A DNA stretch of 19,791 nt from Acidobacteriota bacterium. Lineage in GTDB: Bacteria > Acidobacteriota > Vicinamibacteria > Vicinamibacterales > SCN-69-37. Location: assembly GCA_021824055.1 (NCBI GenBank), contig JAKALV010000031.1, positions 1 through 19,791 on the forward strand. The letters run 5' to 3'. Made by a program: the position numbers and the translations under genes. The notes under the pieces were generated by a model, which was given only the letters and a program-made list of their open reading frames with translations, was not told the origin of the DNA and ran no database searches. Positions 13,249 to 19,791 of this stretch are shown here, piece after piece (the stretch's first letter is position 1; every line of letters starts with the position of its first letter).

Positions 13249-14321
13249 CCTTCACCGTCAGTGATCTCGCCGCGCGTCTCGGCGGGACCGTCGTTTCGGG
13301 CGATGGGTCTCGCGTGCTGACCGGCGTCAGCACGCCGGCCCACGCCGGGCCGTCAGATCTGATCTTCATTGCGTCAAACGAACGTCGCGACGAATTGCGA
13401 TCTTCGGCCGCCGGCGCCGTGTTGCTCTCCGAGGATTTCGAGACGCCCGGCGGCATGGCCGTCATCCGGGTACCACAGGCCTCGCTCGCGATGGCTCAGG
13501 CCGTCGATCTGCTCGTGCCCGTCGCGCGGCGGCCGGCCGGCATTTCGGCGCGGGCCATTCTCGGCGATGACGTCGACATTGCGGGCAGCGCCAGCGTCGG
13601 GCCGGGGTGTTGCATCGGCGATCGCGCCCGCGTCGGCGACCGCACCGAGATTCGCGCCGGCGCGACGGTCGGTGCCGACGTGGTCATCGGCGACGACTGT
13701 CTGATCTACTCGGGCGCGCACATCTACGACGGCGTGCGCATCGGCAGCCGCGTGATCCTGCACGCTGGCGCGGTGATCGGTGCGGACGGATTTGGGTATG
13801 TCCCCGAGCCGATCGCCGACGGTCAGTCGACCGGCGAGCCGTTTCGTCATCGCAAGATCCGGCAGATCGGCACCGTCGTGATCGAGGATGACGTGGAGAT
13901 TGGCGCCAACACCACGATCGATCGCGCCATGTTGCACGAAACGCGGGTGGGCCGGGGTACGAAGATCGATAACCAGGTCATGGTGGGCCACAACTGCACC
14001 ATCGGACGCCATTGTGTGATCGTCAGCCAGGTGGGTCTGTCCGGTTCGGTCGAACTCGGCGACTACGTCACGATCGCCGGCCAGGCCGGCATCCTCCACC
14101 ACGTGAAGATCGGCGACCATGCGGTCATCGGATCGCAGGCCGGCGTCACGCGCGACGTGGCGCCCGGCGCGCGGCTGCTCGGCGCACCCGCAGTCGACTC
14201 CAAGATCGCTGCGCGGGCGCTGCCAATCATCGCGCATCTGCCCGAACTTCGTCGTCTGGTGCGCTCGCTGGAGCGCCGCGTGGCCGCGCTCGAAGGCGAC
14301 GACACCACCGTGACCGAGTAG
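13245..14321 (+). CDS. lpxD: UDP-3-O-acyl-glucosamine N-acyltransferase LpxD
   Basis: The 358-residue protein has the LpxD N-terminal domain (about 1-95: DLAARLGGTVVSGDG, LTGVSTPAHAGPSDLIFI). A left-handed helix of hexapeptide repeats follows from about residue 105. Signatures include IGADGFGYVPE, VEIGANTTIDRAML and IDNQVMVGHNCTIG, where H249 aligns with the catalytic His of E. coli LpxD. The C-terminus ends in a charged helix. It adds the second 3-hydroxyacyl chain, from acyl-ACP, to the 2-amino position of UDP-3-O-acyl-GlcN. The start is ATG 13245 with GGAAGG nine bases upstream, overlapping the exosortase stop by four bases. A much longer upstream open frame exists but is only the shadow of the exosortase gene. 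Confidence 0.95.
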   Translation: MTFTVSDLAARLGGTVVSGDGSRVLTGVSTPAHAGPSDLIFIASNERRDELRSSAAGAVLLSEDFETPGGMAVIRVPQASLAMAQAVDLLVPVARRPAGISARAILGDDVDIAGSASVGPGCCIGDRARVGDRTEIRAGATVGADVVIGDDCLIYSGAHIYDGVRIGSRVILHAGAVIGADGFGYVPEPIADGQSTGEPFRHRKIRQIGTVVIEDDVEIGANTTIDRAMLHETRVGRGTKIDNQVMVGHNCTIGRHCVIVSQVGLSGSVELGDYVTIAGQAGILHHVKIGDHAVIGSQAGVTRDVAPGARLLGAPAVDSKIAARALPIIAHLPELRRLVRSLERRVAALEGDDTTVTE

Positions 14322-14331
14322 CCTCCGCGCC

Positions 14332-14811
14332 ATGCGCTTCGTCCTGCTCGACCAGTTGATCAAGATCGAACGCGGCCACCGGGCGCAGGCCATCGCCACG
14401 TTTCCCTCCGGCCTCGAACTGTTCGCGGATCATTTCCCCGGCCAGCCGATCGTTCCTGGCGTGCTCCTGACCGAAACCATGTGCCAGACCGCCGGCTGGC
14501 TGATCGCGGCGACGTGCGACTTTTCCGGCTGGCCCCTGATCGCCCGCATCGACCGCGCGAACTTTCGTCGTCTCGTCAACGCCGATGAAGCGCTTGCGAT
14601 CGAGGCCACGCTGACCGCATCGCGCGACGATACCTACGAAGTGATGGCGACCGTGCGCGCGTCGGGTGAGCCGGCCGCGGATGCGCGCCTGCTGTTCAAA
14701 TTGTTCCGGTTCGATCTGACCACCGAGCGTTCCGCATCGCTCGACGCCTGGGGCCGTGCGACGTTCGAACGGCTGAACGGCCCAGCGGCGCTTCTGGCAA
14801 CGGACCGCTGA
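14332..14811 (+). CDS. FabZ-like 3-hydroxyacyl-ACP dehydratase (hotdog fold)
   Basis: The 159-residue protein is about the size of FabZ. The core is FADHFPGQPIVPGVLLTETMCQTAGWL, with H34 and E48 fourteen residues apart, as in the catalytic His/Glu pair of FabZ. LIARIDRANFRRLV matches the following strand. The glycine before the catalytic His is replaced by Asp (ADHFP rather than GHFP), and the C-terminus has about 20 extra residues. In lipid A operons fabZ often sits beside lpxD. Dehydration of 3-hydroxyacyl-ACP feeds fatty acid synthesis and competes with LpxA/LpxD for substrate. A non-catalytic or specialised hotdog role cannot be excluded. The gene starts 10 bases after lpxD and ends two bases before the next ATG. 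Confidence 0.8.
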   Translation: MRFVLLDQLIKIERGHRAQAIATFPSGLELFADHFPGQPIVPGVLLTETMCQTAGWLIAATCDFSGWPLIARIDRANFRRLVNADEALAIEATLTASRDDTYEVMATVRASGEPAADARLLFKLFRFDLTTERSASLDAWGRATFERLNGPAALLATDR

Positions 14812-14813
14812 CC

Positions 14814-15008
14814 ATGTCCGTGCTCCGTTCGCCGCTGATGGCGCTGCTGCTTTCTTACGCCCTCGGCGTGCTCGCCTGCCGCTGGCTGATCTTCCACGCG
14901 TTCGCGCTCGACCGGCCCACGATCGCCGCCATGCTCGCTGTGCCTCTCGTGCAGGCGGCCGCGCTGGCGGGCTGGCGACGCCTCTTCCGCGGGCGGTCAG
15001 AGCGATGA
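14814..15008 (+). CDS. Small membrane protein (64 aa), paralogue of the 16171 gene's N-terminus
   Basis: The 64-residue protein has two hydrophobic segments (about 8-28 and 36-52) and a basic C-terminus (GWRRLFRGRSER). Its second half, AAMLAVPLVQAAALAGWR, resembles LSVPLIQASVFAWR at the N-terminus of the 272-residue protein at 16171, and both share an upstream SYA motif. This suggests a shortened paralogue or a standalone module. No known function. It starts two bases after the fabZ-like stop and its stop overlaps the lpxB ATG (ATGA), so it belongs to the operon. Confidence 0.65.
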   Translation: MSVLRSPLMALLLSYALGVLACRWLIFHAFALDRPTIAAMLAVPLVQAAALAGWRRLFRGRSER

Positions 15009-16171
15009 CGGCCGCGCGGACGGGCCCGCGGATCTTCATCAGCGCCGGCGAGGTTTCGGGGGACATCGTCGCGGCCAGATTGATCGACGAGTTGCGTGCG
15101 GCCGACCCGCTGACGACCGTGGACGGCCTCGGCGGCAGGCGAATGGTCGAGGCCGGCGCGACCGTGATCGCGCCGGCCGACCACATCGGGGCCATCGGTG
15201 TCAGCGAGGGCTTGGCCATGGCACCATCCGCGATCGGCGTGTATCGCAGAGCGAAGCGGCACGTGCGGGCGCATCGTCCAGACGTCGCCGTGCTCATCGC
15301 CAACGATGTGTTCAATGTCGTGCTCGGGCGGTCATTTCGCGCGATGGGCATCCCGACCATCGCGTTCTTCCCGCCGCAGACGTGGATCTGGCAGTCGCTG
15401 GCGCGGCTGATCGCACCATCCTTTGATCTGGTGTTGGCCTCTTTTCCCGACGAGGCGCGGTGCTACGAGCGCGCCGGTGTCGCCACCGAGTTTGTCGGCC
15501 ACTACCTCGCCGACGTGCTGCACCCGGCAACCCCGGACGACAGGACGGCCGCCCGACGTGCATTGGGACTTGCGCCATCGGATCCGGTCGTCGCCATCCT
15601 GCCTGGAAGCCGCGCGCGTGAGATTGAGCGGCTGGGTCCCATCCTGCTCGCCGCCGCCGATCTGATTCGCGCCCGCGTGCCAGCCGTGCAACTGGTGGCG
15701 GCGCTGTCCAGGCAGGGCGCCCCAGGCCACGATGACACGCTGTGTACGCCAAACGGCCATCACATTCGCATCTCCGGCGACAGCCACATGGTGATGCGCG
15801 CGGCCGATGTGATGGTGTCGTGTTCCGGAACGGCGACACTCGAAGCGGCATTGGTCGGCGCGCCGATGGTGATCGCGTACCAGACATCGCGCATGACGTA
15901 CCTGATCATTCGCGCCTGTGTTCGTACGGGACTGATGGCGGGCGAGACGATCGCCCTGCCCAACCTCATCCTGGGCCGGCCCGTGGTGCCGGAGTTCAGC
16001 CAACGGCGGGTAACGGCGCCGGTCATCGCCCGGGCGGCGGTGGCGTTGATCCCGGACGACGTCCCGCAGCGAGAGATGCGGCTGGCGCTCAGAGAGGTGC
16101 GCGCCCACGTCGAACGCACGGGCACGCTCGCCCGCGTTGCCCGGATCGTCCTCGAGCGAGCGGGGGCCTGA
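15005..16171 (+). CDS. lpxB: Lipid A disaccharide synthase LpxB
   Basis: The 388-residue protein has the LpxB glycine-rich motif S13-A-G-E-V-S-G-D20 and GLGGRRMVEAGA. The family's PDFN region appears as NDVFN. PPQTWIWQ (123-130) matches the PSVWAWR-type motif, and LPGSR (199-203) and SGTATLEAALVGAPMVIAYQ complete the C-terminal nucleotide-binding half. It joins UDP-2,3-diacyl-GlcN to 2,3-diacyl-GlcN-1-phosphate at the inner membrane. The N-terminus is open, with no signal peptide. Start ATG 15005 overlaps the preceding stop and its own stop overlaps the next ATG (TGATG). The divergent PDFN region makes it somewhat unusual, but the call is firm. Confidence 0.9.
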   Translation: MTAARTGPRIFISAGEVSGDIVAARLIDELRAADPLTTVDGLGGRRMVEAGATVIAPADHIGAIGVSEGLAMAPSAIGVYRRAKRHVRAHRPDVAVLIANDVFNVVLGRSFRAMGIPTIAFFPPQTWIWQSLARLIAPSFDLVLASFPDEARCYERAGVATEFVGHYLADVLHPATPDDRTAARRALGLAPSDPVVAILPGSRAREIERLGPILLAAADLIRARVPAVQLVAALSRQGAPGHDDTLCTPNGHHIRISGDSHMVMRAADVMVSCSGTATLEAALVGAPMVIAYQTSRMTYLIIRACVRTGLMAGETIALPNLILGRPVVPEFSQRRVTAPVIARAAVALIPDDVPQREMRLALREVRAHVERTGTLARVARIVLERAGA

Positions 16172-16989
16172 TGGGCCGCGTCTTCAAGTACTGGCTCGCG
16201 TTGGCTCCGTTGGCCGTGATCACATCGTACGCCGTGCAGTTCCTGATGTTCCGACAGGTCGACCTGACGTTCGCCCAGTTCGCCACGCTGCTCTCGGTGC
16301 CGCTGATCCAGGCGTCAGTATTCGCCTGGCGGGCCGCGCGCCCGGCCAATGCACTGGCCGCGCTCGCATGGTCCGTGGCTCGACATCCCCTCGCGCAGCC
16401 AGTGCTGTTACTGGATGGGCTCGTGCTCGGCGCGGGCGTGGTCGGCTGGGACTCTCGAGTCATCGGGTTCGGCGCCTTCGTGAACATTCACTCCACGTGG
16501 ATCCTCGTGAAGGGCGCGGCTGCGGTGGCGTTCTGCGTGGCCGCGTTGCTGCGGTCGAACGGCCGGGAACGCATGACGATCGCGCGGCGTGTCGGCGCGC
16601 CGCTGCTATTGCTGTTCGCGGTCGAGCCGTCAACGTCCTGGTTGGCCGCCAGCTTCGCGCGGGTCCACGCCGTGCTGGGCCCGCGTGCCGAGGTCGTGCA
16701 GCGTCTCGCCTTCTACGGCCCAGTGTTTTCGATCCTGGTTGGACTGACGCTTCGCTCGGCTCGAGGCCTCGCGCGCCAATCACGCGAAGCCGGACAGTTG
16801 CTGCAGGTCGCGATTGCCCTGTCGATCGCCCTCGCCGTCACGGTCGTGCTGGCCAGTTTCAATCTTCCGATCGTCACCCAGCCGTGGCTGGGCTTCGCGA
16901 CCCTGTTTGCGTCATGCGCGGCAACAAGTGGTCTGCTGGCGGCGCTTTTCCTGGCCACCGCCGGACCGTCACGACCGGAGGGATCCTGA
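16171..16989 (+). CDS. Polytopic membrane protein of unknown function in the lipid A operon
   Basis: The 272-residue protein has about seven or eight hydrophobic helices, beginning LALAPLAVITSYAVQFLMF. I do not recognise a family. The N-terminal 60 residues resemble the small protein at 14814. A conserved-looking polar stretch (GFGAFVNIHSTWILVKG) could lie at the membrane surface. ATG 16171 overlaps the lpxB stop (TGATG). The upstream frame in the same phase is only a shadow of lpxB. Position between lpxB and an LpxL-type acyltransferase suggests a role in lipid A export, modification or sensing, but nothing in the sequence names it. Confidence 0.75.
   Translation: MGRVFKYWLALAPLAVITSYAVQFLMFRQVDLTFAQFATLLSVPLIQASVFAWRAARPANALAALAWSVARHPLAQPVLLLDGLVLGAGVVGWDSRVIGFGAFVNIHSTWILVKGAAAVAFCVAALLRSNGRERMTIARRVGAPLLLLFAVEPSTSWLAASFARVHAVLGPRAEVVQRLAFYGPVFSILVGLTLRSARGLARQSREAGQLLQVAIALSIALAVTVVLASFNLPIVTQPWLGFATLFASCAATSGLLAALFLATAGPSRPEGS
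16977..16983 (+). promoter_or_regulatory. Shine-Dalgarno sequence fixing a TTG start at 16992
   Basis: GGAGGGA lies eight bases before TTG 16992, inside the 3' end of the upstream gene. It is the best ribosome site in the operon. No ATG or GTG exists nearby in the acyltransferase frame, so TTG is the likely start. Confidence 0.75.
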
Positions 16990-16991
16990 CC

Positions 16992-17978
16992 TTGGCGCAC
17001 TGGGTCAAACTTGCCGGCCACGCGGTGGTGGCGTTCGTGGTGATCGTGTTGGTGGCGCCGCTCAGGTGGTTGCCGTGGCGCGCTGCCCTGACGATTGGCC
17101 GGTGGTATGGCTATGCGGGGTTCGTCGTGTACCCCGTGGGCCGTCGGGCGAGCCAGATCAATTTGCGCAACATCTACGGCCCGGCGATGTCCCGCGCCGA
17201 GGCGTGCCAACAGACCATTCGGGTCTTTGGCAGCCTGGGACAGGCGCTCGCGGAGGGTCTGCAGTTCTCTCGACGCTTTGCCGGCGGATCAGCCGGATGG
17301 GACCATTTGTTCGACATCGAAGACGCGGAGTTGCATCAGCAGATCGTCAACGACCCACGCCCGAAAGTGCTGGTCACCGCGCACCTCGGCTCGTGGGAGA
17401 TGACGGTGGCGGCGGCGGGCCTGCGGATGGGCCACGGAGCCGTGTTGATGCGTCGGATCGACAACCCGTTCGTGGAATACCTTCTGCGCCGGACGCGGCC
17501 GTCGCAAGCCCCGTTTATCGGCAAGCATGGCGGTGCCGCCGCCGCCGTGGCGCAGCTCGAACGACGGAGTAACGTCGCGTTGTTGCTCGACGAGAACGCA
17601 GGCTACAAAGGCGTCTGGGCCGATTTCCTTGGCCGCCCGGCATCGACGCACCGGACCGCGGCGCTGCTCAGCGCGCGAACCGGGAGCTTGATTGTGGTGA
17701 GCGCCGCAGTCAGACGCCCGGGTGGGCGATACCTCTACCGCCTCGCACGCATTGAACCAGTGTCACAGCCAGACTCGATTGGCGCGGTGACTCAGCAGAT
17801 CACCTCGGTGCTGGAGCAATGGATTCGCGAAGATCCACTGCAATGGCGATGGATTCACTGGCGATGGAAGACCCGGCCTGACGGCACTGAAGAGACCTAT
17901 ACAGGCAAAGACCTGCGGGCGTGCTTCGCGCCGACGCCGGCGGCGAACCTCAGTCGCAAGGGAGACACTCACTCATGA
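16992..17978 (+). CDS. LpxL/HtrB-type lipid A late acyltransferase
   Basis: The 328-residue protein, starting with TTG, has an N-terminal membrane helix (HAVVAFVVIVLVAPLRWL) typical of LpxL/LpxM. The family motif H131-L-G-S-W-E136 (HxxxxE) supplies the catalytic His-Glu dyad. LLLDENAG (the DqN-like region) and QYR-type WRWIHWRWKTRPDGTEE near the C-terminus follow the family pattern. The enzyme transfers an acyl chain from acyl-ACP to a lipid A hydroxyacyl group at the inner membrane. Start choice rests on the strong GGAGGGA site. The gene follows an integral-membrane gene by two bases and overlaps the FabL gene (ATGA). Which position of lipid A it acylates cannot be read. Confidence 0.85.
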   Translation: MAHWVKLAGHAVVAFVVIVLVAPLRWLPWRAALTIGRWYGYAGFVVYPVGRRASQINLRNIYGPAMSRAEACQQTIRVFGSLGQALAEGLQFSRRFAGGSAGWDHLFDIEDAELHQQIVNDPRPKVLVTAHLGSWEMTVAAAGLRMGHGAVLMRRIDNPFVEYLLRRTRPSQAPFIGKHGGAAAAVAQLERRSNVALLLDENAGYKGVWADFLGRPASTHRTAALLSARTGSLIVVSAAVRRPGGRYLYRLARIEPVSQPDSIGAVTQQITSVLEQWIREDPLQWRWIHWRWKTRPDGTEETYTGKDLRACFAPTPAANLSRKGDTHS

Positions 17979-18739
17979 GATACGACTCGTTTCTGGATCT
18001 GACCGGCCGCCGCGCGCTCGTCACCGGCGGATCGCGGGGGCTTGGCGCCGTCCTGGCACAGACACTCGCCGCCCACGGCGCACATGTCGTCATCAACTAC
18101 GTGAGGCACGAGGCGGAGGCGCTTCGGACGCAGCAGGCCATTCGCGATGCGGGCGGCTCCGCGGATCTGGCCCCCGCCAACCTGACGAAACCGGAGGACA
18201 TTCGCGCGATGTTTGCCGGACCACTGCGCGAGGGCATCGACATCCTTGTTCATAACGCGGCGATCGGTTCGTTCAAGCCCGCGCATGAGGTGCGCGCCAA
18301 CCAGTGGGACCTGACGATGAACGTCAACGCGCGGGCGCTGCTGCTCTGCGTGCAGGAAGCGTTGCCGTCACTCGCCCAACGTGGCGGCCGGGTCGTCGCG
18401 GTCTCGAGCCTGGGCGGCGCGCGCGTGATCCCGGAGTACGGCGCCGTCGGCGTATCGAAAGCCGCCCTCGAGGCGCTGACGCGGTATCTCGGCGTCGAAC
18501 TCGCCGGACGCGGCGTTCATGTCAACGCCGTGGCCGGCGGGCTGCTGGATTTGCCGTCGGTCCGTCAGCACCCGGGATTCGGGCAGCTGGCCGCCGACAC
18601 CATTCGCCGCACGCCGTCACACCGGCTCGGCACGGCCGACGACATCGCGCGCATCGTCTTGTTCCTGTGCTCTCCGCTTTCGGACTGGATGGTCGGGCAG
18701 ACGCTCGTCGCTGATGGCGGCATGAGCCTCACGGTCTGA
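17975..18739 (+). CDS. fabL: FabL-type enoyl-ACP reductase (SDR family)
   Basis: The 254-residue short-chain dehydrogenase has the cofactor motif T17-G-G-S-R-G-L-G24. The active-site Tyr155 and Lys162 are six residues apart (YGAVGVSK). This Y-x6-K spacing is characteristic of enoyl-ACP reductases such as FabI/FabL, whereas classical SDRs have YxxxK. QWDLTMNVNARALLLCVQEA, VSSLG, SKAALEALTRYLGVEL and the C-terminal GQTLVADGGMSLTV closely resemble B. subtilis FabL from memory. It would reduce enoyl-ACP with NADPH in the last step of elongation. AAGGGAG lies about 11 bases upstream of ATG 17975, which overlaps the acyltransferase stop. Placing an enoyl reductase here suggests a local acyl-chain supply. 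Confidence 0.8.
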   Translation: MRYDSFLDLTGRRALVTGGSRGLGAVLAQTLAAHGAHVVINYVRHEAEALRTQQAIRDAGGSADLAPANLTKPEDIRAMFAGPLREGIDILVHNAAIGSFKPAHEVRANQWDLTMNVNARALLLCVQEALPSLAQRGGRVVAVSSLGGARVIPEYGAVGVSKAALEALTRYLGVELAGRGVHVNAVAGGLLDLPSVRQHPGFGQLAADTIRRTPSHRLGTADDIARIVLFLCSPLSDWMVGQTLVADGGMSLTV

Positions 18740-18754
18740 GATATTCTCGTCGCC

Positions 18755-19123
18755 ATGACCTCCGGAGACATGCCGCATCGCGTCGCCACGATCGTCGCCG
18801 AAGCCCTGAACGTACCCGTTGAGCGCGTGACGCCGTCGGCCTCGCTCATCGACGATCTGGGCGCCGAGTCCATCGACTTTCTCGACATCCTCTTTCGAAT
18901 CGAAACGGCCTTCAACATCAAGGTTCGTGAAAGCGAGTTGTGGGACGGCACGATCGACCGCACCAGCCAGGAGACGATCGACGCCTCGATCGCACAGCTG
19001 AAGGTGCGGCAACCCGACTACCGATGGGATCGACTGCCGGCGCATCCGGCGCCATCCGACCTCGGACGACTCATCACGGTGCAGACGATCATCCAGCATC
19101 TGCAGACGCGCGGCGTCGAGTAA
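18755..19123 (+). CDS. Acyl carrier protein with a C-terminal extension
   Basis: The 122-residue protein has an ACP fold in residues 8-80. The phosphopantetheine site is S39 in LIDDLGAESIDFLD, and helix II/III follows (ILFRIETAFNIKVRESELWD). Ordinary ACPs are about 78 residues; the extra 40 (from about YRWDRLPAHPAPSD on) look partly helical (GRLITVQTIIQHLQTRG). It lies 15 bases after the FabL gene. A specialised ACP next to FabZ-, FabL- and LpxL-like genes resembles the idea of AcpXL-type lipid A acyl carriers in rhizobia, though the protein is not clearly AcpXL. ATG 18755 is chosen; the in-frame ATG 18770 has GGAG too close to it. Confidence 0.85.
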   Translation: MTSGDMPHRVATIVAEALNVPVERVTPSASLIDDLGAESIDFLDILFRIETAFNIKVRESELWDGTIDRTSQETIDASIAQLKVRQPDYRWDRLPAHPAPSDLGRLITVQTIIQHLQTRGVE

Positions 19124-19133
19124 GCCCGACGCG

Positions 19134-19791
19134 TCAGCCCAACGCCGGCAAACGCGCAGCGATGGCGCGAGCATGACGCGCCGCACTGCCCTTCCCTTGA
19201 CGGCAGATTTCGCTCGCCGCCTCTCCCATCAACCGCGCCCGTTCCGGATCGACGAAGAGCGTTCGGCAGGCATCGGCCAGCGAGCGAGCGGGGTCCGCAC
19301 CCGGCACTCGCATCAGCGCACCGGCGGCTTCGAACGGCGCAATCACCGCGGCGATCTCATCGACATGCGGCCCCACAAGAATGGGCCGCGCCGCCGCGGC
19401 GGCTTCGAGAATGTTGTGGCCACCAACTGGGACGAACGTGCCGCCAATGATGACGACATCGGCGCCCGTGTAGCAGGACGCGAGCGTCCCGTACTGGTCC
19501 AGGACGAGCACGTCCCACGGCCGAGCGGTATGACCCGACCACTCGGACCACGTGAGCGGCAGAAAGCCGAGCGCGCGTGCGAGGCGCGATACCCCGGCGG
19601 CCCGGGCAACATCGCGGGGTGCGATCACCAGTCGGATACGATGGCCGTTCCCCGAGAGCGTGCGCGCGCACTCGAGCAGCCAGCGCTCTTCGGGATCATG
19701 CGTACTGCCGGCCACCACGAGCCGTCGTCCTTCCGCATCTCGCTCGAGGACGGCTGCCTCGGATCTCGCGCTCCGGGCGGCGTCAAACTTC
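19134..19791 (-). CDS. waaA: 3-deoxy-D-manno-octulosonic acid (Kdo) transferase, C-terminal part
   Basis: The 218 visible codons are the C-terminal half of WaaA/KdtA; the N-terminus lies beyond the window. The frame begins KFDAARSA, which matches the GNLKFDA segment of the family. VVAGSTHDPEE, the ADVVIIGGTFVPVGGHNILEAAA motif and ILVGPHVDEI are all typical of its GT-B nucleotide-sugar half. The enzyme adds Kdo residues from CMP-Kdo to lipid IVA at the inner membrane. It converges on the ACP gene with a gap of ten bases. How many Kdo residues it adds cannot be told. The gene confirms an LPS-type outer membrane. Confidence 0.9.
   Translation of the reverse strand, partial: KFDAARSARSEAAVLERDAEGRRLVVAGSTHDPEERWLLECARTLSGNGHRIRLVIAPRDVARAAGVSRLARALGFLPLTWSEWSGHTARPWDVLVLDQYGTLASCYTGADVVIIGGTFVPVGGHNILEAAAAARPILVGPHVDEIAAVIAPFEAAGALMRVPGADPARSLADACRTLFVDPERARLMGEAASEICRQGKGSAARHARAIAARLPALG

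Overview
This 19.8-kb window is GC-rich and almost fully coding. It comes from a diderm (lipid A-making) bacterium. The tight overlapping operons, a self-complementary repeat built on CGGCGGGCTGAAGCCCGCCG, and a huge peptidase-MA/propeller/barrel protein suggest an acidobacterial lineage such as Vicinamibacteria. That taxonomic guess is inference, because no rRNA or tRNA gene is present.

Layout. (1) 1-268 is the 3' end of an RNB-family ribonuclease. (2) 286-528 is a long inverted repeat with low-complexity arms between convergent genes. (3) 2742 down to 548 (minus strand) is a coupled operon: ECF sigma factor, zinc-type membrane anti-sigma factor, TlpA-like thiol-disulfide protein and a 77-aa unknown. 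A candidate GGAAT-N18-GTT autoregulatory promoter lies just ahead of it. (4) 2900-6013 encodes a 1037-aa envelope protein joining a HExxH peptidase domain, a TolB-like propeller and a C-terminal outer-membrane barrel. (5) 6314-7999 is an ArnT-like membrane glycosyltransferase. (6) 8846-8004 (minus) is lpxA. (7) 8962-11702 is an HPr-kinase-related ATPase overlapping a very unusual protein: a PqqD-like domain, an internal twin-arginine-like export segment, three IPT/TIG repeats and a long glycine-rich domain. (8) 11854-19123 is a nearly gapless operon. It starts with an exosortase-like membrane protein carrying two complete Cys-Arg-His triads, then runs lpxD, a fabZ-like dehydratase, a small membrane protein, lpxB, a larger membrane protein, an LpxL-type acyltransferase, a FabL-type enoyl reductase and an acyl carrier protein. 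(9) 19134-19791 (minus) is the C-terminal part of waaA/kdtA.

How the genes fit together. lpxA, lpxD, lpxB, the LpxL-type acyltransferase and waaA are lipid A/Kdo enzymes. The FabZ-like protein, FabL and ACP could supply a dedicated acyl chain for lipid A. The HprK-like/PqqD pair and the double-triad exosortase form an accessory module wedged between lpxA and lpxD. The exosortase stop codon overlaps the lpxD start, so it is translated with the lipid A genes. The most interesting hypothesis is a protein-sorting or anchoring system tied to lipid A-type glycolipid. It would involve a tandem exosortase and the PqqD-TIG-glycine-rich protein. This is inference from context; no PEP-CTERM-like substrate tail is visible in the window.
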